Assembly: GCA_035532215.1 (NCBI GenBank)
Contig: DATKRK010000416.1
Span: 22,959-86,958 of the forward strand
Reading direction: 5' to 3'
DNA length: 64,000 bases
DNA from: JAICIG01 sp035532215
GTDB lineage: Bacteria > Planctomycetota > Planctomycetia > Pirellulales > JAICIG01
Below the pieces are notes generated by a model. It did not search any database. It had not been told where the DNA came from and worked only from the letters and a program-made list of their open reading frames with translations. The position numbers were made by a program, and so were the translations under genes. Below, piece by piece: positions 19,401 to 31,400 of this stretch; positions within the stretch are counted from its first letter, which is position 1; each line of letters starts with the position of its first letter.

Positions 19401-22400
19401 CGTGCTGCTCGACAATTACGGCGCCGCCATCAGCATCAACGCCAACTCGCTCACCAGCGACGTCATACCCGACCCTGGCCGCAGCACGGGCGCCATCCAG
19501 CAGTACGCCCAGTTCGACGACAATCGCGGGCCGCTCGTGAGGCTGAACCGCATCGGCAACATCGAAAATCGTCCGGCAATCAACGGCATGCTGGTTCGGG
19601 GGGCCACGCTCGACACTTCGTCCGTCTGGGACGACACTGATATCGTGCATGTGGTCGAGAATCAGATTTCCGTGCCCAACGTCGATTCGCGAGGCGGCTT
19701 GCTGCTCGAAAGCAGCGCCTCGCAAAGCCTGGTCGTCAAGCTGCAAGGCGACAACGCGGGCTTCACCGCAACGGGTACGCCCTCCGATATTCAGAATCGC
19801 ATTGGCGGTTCCGTGCAAGTCGTCGGCACGCCGGGACATAATGTGATTCTAACCTCGCTGCTGGATACCACGGCAGGGGCCGGTTTGACGCCTGGCGGGC
19901 AGCCACAAAACGATACGAACAATACGGGCGTGGGGACGCCTGCCGATACGCCGCCCACTTTCCCGCCGTCCGGCGGACAGCTTACTGTTACGCCTTCGAA
20001 CAACGCGGCGGCGCTGGTGAATTCCATGCTGTTGCGGCCGCTTCCCTCTGGAGTCACGGTGGCCGGCACTAACTATGTCGGCGGAGCGACCGAGGCTGGG
20101 ACGTACATCAACGGCGACGGAGTGCCGCTGCAAATCCCGCAGAAGGGCGCCATCCTGACGACCGGCATCGCCCAAATTCCCGCGCAAAACACGAGCACCG
20201 ACTTCGGAGCCGACCTGGGACTGCCGGGCGATCCTAGACTTTCAGCGTTGATCGGCGGCACCCCGACTTACGACGCGTGCGAGTTGACGTTCACCGTCAA
20301 CGTCGATCCGTCTTCGTCCATCAAGTCGGGCATTTTCGAGTTTCAATTCGGCAGCGACGAGTATCCAGAGTTCGTTGGCTCTTTCAACGACGTTCTGGCC
20401 GGCTTTATCGACGGGTCGCCCACGTCGAACTTTTTGCACGATTCAAAGGGCAATCTGGTGTCGGTGAATAGTGCTTTCTTCGACATCAATAATAACGTTC
20501 AATTGCCGGCCAAGTCGCCGCTCAACATTGAATACGACGGCATGACTTCCGGGCTCAGAGCGTCGTTCCCTCTGCACTCCGGATTGAATACGATCACGAT
20601 CGCGATCGCCGACGCCCTGGACGGAATCCTTGATTCCGGCGTTCTCATGACGGATCTGCACTTCAGCACGCAGAGCGTTGGGGCGGGCGGCGTCACACGC
20701 GCGGGGGCCTCGTCGGGCCAGTGGAACAGCATCACGCTGGACCAGAATTCCAACGATACCAACGTCGCCGTCGTCAACGAAGCCGAACCGGCGAATACCG
20801 GCGGCGTCGATACGAACGGCACGGTCGCCACGGCGCAAAACTTGGGCGTGATGGCGCCGAACATGAAAAGCGGCGACGACACCGAGCGCTTGGGCTTCGT
20901 GGTCAATGGCGCGATCAGCCCGAACGCTCCGGGCGACATGGACATGTATCGCTTCCAGGCGCAGCCGGGCACGCAAGTTTGGCTCGATATCGGCAACACT
21001 TCGCCGGGCTTGGACACGGTGCTCGAACTCGTCGACGCCAACGGCACCGTGCTCGCCCGCAGCGACAACTCGGGCCAAGAGGCCGCCAACCCCGCGTTGT
21101 TGCAGGCGGAATTGCCTGGCAATCTGGCGCAAACCATGCCGGCCGATACGCTGCTGCACGGCCTTTACGATCCGAACAGCGCCGCCGATCCGGCGCTGCG
21201 CGACCTGAACTCCACGAATCCCTACGACGCCGGTTTCCGCCTCGTGTTGCCGGGCACGCTCAATCCGAGTCAGCCGCTGAACAACTATTACGTCCGCGTG
21301 CGGAGCCGCGGCGCCGATTCGCACTACAACGACCTGGGCAAGGGCCTGAGCAGCGGCGTCTATCAACTGCAAGTGCGGCTGCAAGAGCAGGAGGCGTTCC
21401 CCGGCTCGACCGTCCAGAACGCCGACATTCGCTACGCCACCAACGGCATCCAAGTCATCGGATTGCCCGCTCATTCTCCGCTGATCGCCGAGGCGGGCTC
21501 GAGCCAGGCGGCTCACAACACGATGGCGACGGCCCAAGATCTCGGCAACTTGCTGACCACCGACCGCAACGCGATCGGAGTGAGCGGCAACCTCTCCTCC
21601 GGCACGACGCAGGACTGGTACAAGTTCGAATTGAACTACAACCTGGCCCAGGTGATCGCCGGGTTGAACAGCGGGGACAAAACGTTCGCCACGATGTTCG
21701 ACATCGACTATGCCGACGGCCTGGCGCGCCCCAATACGACGCTCTCCGTTTTCGATGCCGCCGGCAACTTGATCTACGTCGGCCGCGACTCGAACATCGG
21801 CAACGATCAGCCGCTGCCTGGGCAAAGTTCGACCAGCGCCTTGACGGATCTGACGCGCGGTTCGGCGGGCCAGCTCGATCCGTTCGTCGGCACGGTGCAA
21901 TTGCCCGCCGGACCGACGCGGACCTATTACGTCGCGATCAGCTCCGACGCCACGCTGCCCACGGCGCTCAACGCCACGTTCGTCAAGGGCGCGGCGCAGC
22001 CGCTGATCCGGCTGGAACCGATCGACTCGCTCAACCGCATCGTCGAAGATCACATCGGCAGCCAGGGCGGACAAACGGCGCAGGATCCCAAGTCGCTCAC
22101 GGCCGCCTTCAACGGCAACACCAGCAGCCAGGCTGGCATCGATCAGCTCAACAGCTCGGCCACGCCCTTTTCGCTGTCGGACGTGACGCTGTTCGTCGAC
22201 CAGGCCGGCAACAACGGCCACTTGGAGACGGTCAACCCGTTCACGGGCCAGAGCGAAACCGACATCAACCCCGTGCCTAGCAGCGGTTCGGGCTACGGCG
22301 ACATTGCGATGCGCAACGACGGCCAGTTGTACGGCTTTTCGTTGGGCACGATCAGCGCCGGCGGCGGCAACTACAACCTGATCGATACCGGAACGGCCGC

Positions 22401-25400
22401 GATCAACACGCAAGGCAACGGCGGCATCGTCACGTATGCTTTCAACAACGCCAACCCGCCCGTGCTGACGGCGAATAACACCGGCGTGCAAATCAACGCC
22501 ATCGCCTTCGATCAATCGGGCGGCCCCAACAATCGGCTGTTATTCGGGGTGGGCAGCTATGCCGGCGGGAACGGCGTGTCGGGCTTTGCCAACGGCCTGT
22601 ACGAATTCAATCCCAACACGGGCGCGGTGCTGGGCGCGACGGGCAACGCCACGAACCCGACCGATCCGCCCCCCAAAATCCTCAACCTGCTGGGCGGCCC
22701 CGGCGGGCAAATCACCGGCATGGCGTACGTGAACGGCACGCTGTACGCCGTGACCAGCCTGGGCGGCTTGTTCGTGATCAACAATCCGCAGGGCAACGCC
22801 TCGGCGACGTACGTCGGCACGGCGACCGCGCTGGCGGGCGTGAACTTCACCGGCTTGACGGCCGGTCCGCCCGACGTGGCAGGCGGCAAATACGCCAGCG
22901 ATCTGTTCGCCACCGACGCCAGCGGCAAGCTGTGGAGCTTCGACACCGCAGGCATCCTGCAGAAGGTGTTCGCCAACGGCGCGGCGAGCATTTCGCTGGG
23001 CGCGACCAATCTGGTCGGGCTGGCGTTCTCGACGCTCGATTACAACTTGTGGCACGTGACGAACCATCGCGGAACGGACGCAGGCCACGGCATCAACGTG
23101 GCGCCCGACCAGAGCCGCGATCCCGCTTCGGCCAACCAACCGCAGGCCGGAAATACGAGCTTTTACTTCGGCCTCGAGGCGCCGCCGAGCGCCGATCCGA
23201 ATTCGCTCAACGCCAATTCGCAGCCCGACGCGGGCAACTACGCCACCAACCCGAGCGTTTATCACACTTATAACTTGCCCGGCGGCGCACAAGGCAGCCT
23301 GGTCAGCAACTCCTTCAGCCTGTCGAACTACACGGCCGGCGACAAGCCGACGCTGTATTTCAATTACTTCCTGGACACGCAGCAAGCCAGCGCTACGCCC
23401 GCCGATCCGACCGGCATGCGCGACAGCGCCCGCGTGTTCGCCTCGGTCGACGGCGGCAAGACCTGGCAAATGCTCGCCACCAACGATCCCGAAGTTCCGA
23501 CTTCGAACACCGACCCGAACGGCGAATTGCCCAGCTATCAGAGCGCCAGTTCCAACACGGGTTCGGGCGATCCCCGGCAGCAGGTGCAGCAGTTGTTCGA
23601 CGGTTCGGGAAGCTGGCGCCAAGCCCGGGTCGACCTGGGCGCTTACGCCGGTTACAGCCATATTCAGTTGCGGTTCGATTTCAGCACCGCCGGCTCGATG
23701 GGCCAAGGCTTGCCGGGCGACAATTTCGGCGATCCGACGAGCCCCCAGCGCGGTCAGAACAACGCGCACGAGGGCTGGTACGTCGACGACATTACCGTGG
23801 GCTTCGCCGAGCGCGGCGAGATGGTCACCGGCGCGACGGCGAACTCGACGTTCTTCACCGTGCCGCAGAACCAGAACGTCGGCGCGCCGCAACAGATTCT
23901 GAGCGGCCCTTATCAACTGGAAATTCGCCAAGGCACGAGCTACGCACAAACCGTCAATCCGCTGACGCCCGACATCACGCTGACCCAATCGTTCGACACC
24001 AACGACCGGCTCGCCAGCGGCTTCACGATCATCGCCCCGGCGGGCTCCGCCGTCACGGATGGAGAAACCTTCACGGTCGGCGACGGCGTCCATACCGTGA
24101 CGTTCGAGTTCGATAACGACAACAGCCTGCAGCACGCCGGGGACGTGGCCGTGCCCTTCCAGTCCTCGTACACCCAGGCGCAAATGGGCGCCGCCATCGC
24201 CGCGGCCATCAACGCCAATTTGACGTTGAAGGGCGTGACGGCCGGGACGGTCGACAATTCCGTGCTCAATTTGACCGCTCCGACGGGCGCCTCGCTCACC
24301 GACGGCCAGACATTCACCGTCGCCGACCAGTCGGGCCACAGCGTGGTTTTCGAATACGACAGCAACGGCAGCGTGCAAGCCGGACACGTCGCCGTGCCAT
24401 TTGCGCTTACGTCGACCTCGGCCGACGTCGCCGCCAGCATTTCCGCGGCCATCAGCAACGCATCGTCGCTCGTCGGCCTGAACGTCAACGTCATCGCAAC
24501 CGGTTCGACGAGCCTCGTGGTTGTCGGCGGCGTGGCGTCGAGCACCGTCACGGGCGATCGCGTGGAAGTGTACGGCGCGGCGGCGGTTTCCGCGATCAAC
24601 GCCGTGCAAGGCAATATTTCCGTTTCCTTCAACAATCCGTCGACCTCGACGACGAACGTCAACCACGGCTCGGTCTCGGAGAACGGCGGCACGACCTCGA
24701 TTTGGGTCGCCAGCAGCGCGCCCGCCGGAAACCAGACGACCGTGACGCTCAGCGCGATCGATCTGGCCAAAGCCGCGGGGATCAACCCGCCTTTGAGTTC
24801 GAACGTCTCGTTCCAGTACAACAGTCAGTCGGGTCCGTCGATCGCGCTCACGCTCACCGGCGGTCAGCCGCAGTTGGTCGTAGTGACCGGCTTGCCGCAA
24901 ATGGGCGCCAACAACCAGCCGCTCGCCGACGGTCCCCAAGCCGTGGAACTCGTCGCTACGGCCGCCGGCTACAGCAGCAACAGCGCCACGATCGACGTGA
25001 CAGACGATCCGACGCTGCTGCCGGCGCTCGGCGTCACCATCGACTCGCCCAAATCGATCGCGGAGAACTCGGCGACGCCGATCGAGGCGACAATCACCTT
25101 GAACACGCCGCCGCTCGATCACGATCTGACCGTGAACGTGCAAAGCCTGAATCCGGGCGCCGCCGCGACCCCCGCCGTCGTGACGATTCCGGCCGGCCAA
25201 ACCTCGGCGACGTTCCCCATCACTGCCGTCGACAACAACGTAATCAATCCGGGCGGCAAGCAAACCGCCGTGATCCTGGCGACGGCCGCGGGCTACCTCG
25301 GCGGCAGCGACACGCTGACCGTTCTCGACGACGGCGATGGCCAGATTCCGTTCAACTCGGCGCCGACTTATCTTCCGCAGGGCCCTTCGCACATCATCAA

Positions 25401-28400
25401 CGGGCAGGCGGAGAACGTGCCGGACCCGGCTAATTCCGGCGCCAGCAACCCGGTCGAAGGGTCGATCGAAACGGTGCTGGCCAACCCGTCGAACCCCAAC
25501 GTGGTCTACGTGGGCACGGTCAACGGCGGCATTTGGAAAACGACCGACGCCATGGCCGCCGGCGGTCCGACCTGGACGCCGCTGACCGACAACATGCCTT
25601 CGATGTCGATCGGGGCCTTGCAGTTCGATCCGACCGACGCCACGCACCAGACCTTGATCGCCGCCATCGGCCGCTTCAGCAGCTTCGCCTTCGCGGGCGG
25701 CACGCTCGACGGCCTGCTGCGCTCGACCGACGGCGGGCAAACTTGGACCCAGATCGATCCGGGCGGCTTCTTCAATGGCAAGAATTTGACCGGCGTCGCC
25801 GAACGCGGCCAAACGATCGTCGCCACCGACAACGGCTTCTTGGGCGGCAACGGCGGCTTGTACGTGAGCAGCGACGGCGGCGCCACGTTCACGACCGTTT
25901 CCGGCACGCCGAACAGCGGTTTGCCCGACGGGCGCGTCACCGATCTGGTGGCCGACCCGAACGACAACAATCGCTTGTACGCCGGCGTGCTGGGCTCATC
26001 GGGCGGCATTTTCACGAGCACCGATCGCGGGCAAACCTGGAACAACATCACGCCCTCCGGATTGACGCTGAATTCTTTCCCGTTCAATGACAACATCCGC
26101 ATTGCCGTCTCGGCGACCGCGGGAAGCCCGGTCTATTTCGGCTACGTCAACAACGGGCATTTGGCCAATCTCTACCGCTCGGGGGATTTCGGCACGACTT
26201 GGCAGGCGTTGGACTTGCCCACCACCAACGAGAACGGCACCACCGAAGGCTTGCAGCCGGGCGCTGGAGACGAGAATCCAGGCGGTCAAGGCGTGATCCA
26301 TTTTTCAATCGCCGCCGACCCGACGAATCCCGATTTGGTGTACGTGGGCGGCGACCGCCAGCCGGGGCCGGGCGATGGTTCGGCCACGTTCCCCAACTCG
26401 TTGGGCGCGCTGAATTATTCAGGACGCTTGTTCCGCGGCGACGCATCCAAGCCCAGCGGCAGCCAATGGACGTCGTTGACCCACGTAGGCACGGCGAGCG
26501 ACAGCGCTCCGCACGCCGACTCGCGCCACCTGACGTTCGACGGCAACGTGTTGCTGGAAACGGACGACGGCGGCATTTACATGCGGACCAGCCCGCAATC
26601 GTCCAGCGGCGACTGGTTCTCGTTGATCGGCAACCTGCAGGTCAGCGAATTGCACAACATCGCCTACGACACGAACACCAAGACGATCATCGCCGGGGCC
26701 CAGGACGTCGGCACGCCGGAGCAATTGCCGGGCAGTACGACCTGGAACGACTTCGCGCAAGGCGACGGCGGCGACGTAGCGGTCGACGACAGCAACGCGG
26801 GCTATTCGATTCGCTATGCCAGCTATCCGGGCCTCGGCGGCTTTTCGGCCACGACCTACGATGCCAACGGCAATCAAATCGGCCAGACCTCGTACCCCTC
26901 GTTGATCGTCAACGGCGCCGGCGGTCAGGACATTTTTCAGTACGACGTCGGCTTGCCGTTCGTCACGACATTCAAGCTCAACGCCATTGATCCGACGCGG
27001 ATGGTGTTCGGCGGCGGCAGCGCCGTCTACGAATCGCTCGACGACGGCAATACCGTGACCAGCTTGGGCGTCGGCGGCATACCAGGCGGAATTTCGGGCG
27101 CGGCGATGGCCTATGGCGGACGGATCGTCGATCAGTTCGGCAACGTGGCCAACAATCCCAACGTGCTCTGGGTCGGCGCCGGCAACCAGGTGTTTCTGCG
27201 GACCACGGCCGGCGGGCCGTTGGTGCAGTCGAACTACACGGGCGGAACCGTGACCAGCCTGGCGATCAACCCCAACAATTGGCAGCAGGCCTTCGTCACC
27301 GACGCCAACGGTCATGTCTGGATGACCACCGACCAAGGCGCCAGCTTCATCGATATCTCGGGACCGGCGGGCGGCGCCACTTCGTTCACCACGTTGACGA
27401 GCGACCCGCACAGCGTGGCCTTCGTGCCGGGCTTGACGAGCGGCACGCTGTTCGTCGGCGGCATCGACGGAGTCTATTCGACGCCCATCGGCAGCAGCGG
27501 CGCCTCGGGCGCCTGGGCGCGATACGGCCAGGGCCTGCCGCACGTGCCCGTCTACGGCTTGGAGTACGTGCCGAGCCAGCAATTGTTGGTGGTGGGCACG
27601 ATGGGGCGCGGCGCCTTCTTGACGAATGCGCTCGGGGCTTCGGGCAACCTGAGCGTCACCGTCAACGGCGCAAAGCAGGTCAGCGACGACTCGAACGTGC
27701 TGACTCAGGAGCTGACGATCACTCGCAACGGCTCGTCCGGCGATTTGACGTTCTCGCTGACCTCGAGCGACCCGACGCTGGCCTCGGTTCCGGCAACCTT
27801 AACGATTCCCGACGGCAAGTCTTTAGTGTCCGTCGACGTAACGATCTCCGACAGCGCCGTCGCCCAATACCCGGCCACGGTCGTGTTCACGGCGTCGGTG
27901 GGCGGGCTGAACAGCATTTCCGACAGCCTGGACGTCGTCCCCAACGGCGACGACAGCAGCGGTTCGAGCACGCCGACGGACGCGGATACCCCGTCGCTGA
28001 CGGTCAGCATTCCGCCCGGCTCGCAGGTTCAAGCCGACACGGGCGTCAATTCGGTGGTCGCCACGGTCACGCGCAACAGTCCGACGACCTATCCGCTGAC
28101 GGTGTACTTGCTGAGCAGCGATCCGAGCGAGGCGTCGGTTCCGGCCACCGTCGTGATTCCGGCCGGACAGACGTCGGTCAGCTTCGTGGTCGGCGCGGTC
28201 GATCAGTTTGCCGGCGACCTTTCGCGTCTGATCACGATCACCGCGGCGTCCAGCGGCTTCGTCAGCGGCTTGGATTCGCTGACCGTGAATCCGGCGAAGC
28301 ATATTTTGTCTTACGATCGGCTGGGAGATCCCAACCTGCTGCGGCAGCAAGGGCAGGTCGTATTGCAGGACAACAAGATCTCCTCTTCGCTCGACTACGG

Positions 28401-31400
28401 CATCGTGGTCGAGGCGGCGCCTCGCGATTCGGTCACGGGTCAATCGGTCCCAGGCGCGGTGCAGAACTTGAGCACGCTGAACACGGCGCGGCTGACGCCG
28501 GGCGCCACGATCGAGAACAACTTGATCGTCGGCGGCGGGCAAGGCGGCATCGATTTCCTGGGAGATCCCAATTCCACCTCGGCTGCGCTGGCCGCCGTGC
28601 CGTTCGGTCGAATCGTGAACAACACGATCTACGGCGCAGCGACGCCGACGGGCATCGGCGTCAACGTAGCGCAGAATGCCAGCCCCACGATTCTCAACAA
28701 CATTTTCGCCAATCTGGCCACGGGCGTCAGCGTCGACAACACGTCCGGCACGACCGTCGCCCAGCGTTCGGTCTATCAGAACGACGGCACGAATCTCAGC
28801 GGTTCGGTCTTCGGCGGCTCCGACGTGAACAGCCTGGCCCTGTCTTCGACGGCGAAGCTCTTCGCCAACGCCGCCGCCGGCAATTTCTATCTGCTGCCCG
28901 GTTCGCCCGCCATCGACAGCGCGCTGAATTCGATCGCCGAGCGCAGCGCCATGCACGCGGCCAAGACCCTGACGGGGATACCCGACTCGCCGATCGAAGC
29001 CCCGGCTTACGATTTGTACGGGCAGTTGCGCACGGCCAACCCGCAAACCACGCCCAACGGCGTGGGCAGCACGCAATTCAAGGATCGCGGCGCCATCGAA
29101 GCCGTCGACTTCACCGGCCCGACGACGACGTTGGCGAACCCGATCGACAACGGTTCGAACGATCAAGATCCGGCCCTGAACGTCGTTCACGACGTCGGCG
29201 TCTCGCTGACCGACTTCGAGATCCAGTTCAGCGACGCCAATGGCGTCGGCGTCGACGACTCGACCATCGACAGTTCGAAGTTCGTGCTGTATCGAAACGG
29301 CACGCTGCTGCAGCCGGGCATCGACTATTTCTTCCGCTACGACGTCAACACCAAGACGGCCTTTTTCACGCCCGCCACCGGCACGTGGCTCAACGGCAGC
29401 GTCTATACGATCGCCGTCAATAACGGCGTTCATTTCGATCCGTTCAATACTTCGACGCCGGCGAATTCGAGCAACGGCGTCAAGGATTTGGCCGGCAACC
29501 TGCTGCAGGCGAACTCTTCGACCGGCTTCACGCGGTACGATATCTTGCTGCAGAGCGCCAGCGGCGACGCGCCTTCGATTGGCGTGCCCGGCGTCCAGAA
29601 CGTGCCTGAGAACGGCCCAACCGCCGCGAACTCGCTCGTCTTCAGCAGCGCGAAAGGCAACGCCGTCACCGTGTTCAACATCGATGCGCCGAGCAACCCG
29701 GTCGCCGTCACCTTGAGCACCAACCAAGGCACGCTGACGCTCGCCGGGGTAAGCGGTCTCAGCGGCGTAAGCGGCAACAATTCGGCCTCGATCTCGTTCA
29801 CCGGCTCGCTGACCGCCATCGACGCGGCTTTGAACGGCTTGACGTTCGTCCCGACGACCTACTTCAACGGGTCGGCGGCCATTTCGATCACCGCGACCGA
29901 CACGGTCCGGAATTTGACCGGTTCGAACACGGTCAACATCGCCGTGATCCAGGTCAATCAGCCCCCCTATCTCACGCTGCCGCCCAGCCCGTCGATCTCC
30001 GAAAACACGGGCGTGATCTTCTCCACGGCCAATGGCAACTCCATTACGATGGGCGATGTCGATGCCAACGGCGGCGTCGAGCAGGCGACGCTGACGGTGC
30101 TCAACGGCGCGGTCACGCTCGCTGAGAAGACGGGCCTGACGCTGCTCACGGGCACGGGTTTCGAAGATACGACAGTCACCATCCAGGGTACGTTGGCCGC
30201 GATCAACGCCGCCTTCAACGGCTTGATCTTCACGCCCGCCTTGAACTTCGCCGGCACGGCGTCGATTCAGTTCTCGCTCGACGATTTGGGCAACAGCGGC
30301 AACGGCCCGCTTGGGCAGGCCGGCGTCTACCCGCAAACGTCCTCGTTCACGCTGGAGATCAACGTCACGCCGATCAATCAACCGCCGTACGTCAAGCAGC
30401 CGAATCCGCTGAATAACTTGACGGTCAGCGAGAACGCGCCGCCGTCGGTCATCGACCTGACGCAGGTCATCGGCGATCCGGACACTTCCATTTCGCCGCC
30501 CGAGAACTACCCGACCATCTCCGTGACGAGCAACTCCAACCCGGGCCTGGTCTCGGTGAGCATCGATCCGACCACGCACTTGATGACGTTGACCTACGGC
30601 CTCGACCGATTCGGTCAGACGTCGATCACGCTCACGGCGGTCGACGCCGGCGGCAACCATCCCTCGCTGACCTATACGTTCAAAGTTACGGTCAACAAGG
30701 TGGAACTGCCTCCCCAGACCAACAACGACGGTTACGTTTACGCCATCGGCACGCCACTGGTCGTCACGGCGCCGGGCGTGTTGGGCAACGACGTGGAACT
30801 CAACCACGAGCCGCTCAAGGCCGTGTTGTTCAACGTGCCGGCCCACGGCAAGCTGACGCTGAACGCGGACGGCTCGTTCACGTACATTCCCGACGCGGGC
30901 TTCGACGGGCGCGATAGTTTCGTCTACTACGCCGACAACGGCAGCTTCCGCACGGCCGCCACCGTAACGCTGGACAGCCCGACCTCGCAATGGGTGGCTC
31001 GCATGTACACCGAAGTGCTCGGCCGGCCGAGCACCCCGAGCGACGACGAAATCAATAACTGGGTCAGCCAAATCGACCACGGCGAAAGCCGCTCCCAGGT
31101 GGCTCAGTTCTTCGTCACCAGCGCGGAACGGCGCAGCAGAATCATCGACCAATTATATCAAGCCTACTTGGGCCGCGCGGCCGACCCGGCCGGCCTGAAT
31201 TACTGGCTGAGCGTCTGGGCGGCCAACAGCGGACCCGAGCAAGTGCAGGCCGGCATTATCGGCTCGCTGGAGTATTTCAACACGGCCGCACGGGAATTGC
31301 CCAACCTTTCGCCCGCGGCGGCCTGGGTCACGAAGCTCTACGAAAACCTCTTGCACCGCGATCCGGGACAGGACGAAGTCGACTATTGGACGACGGTCAT

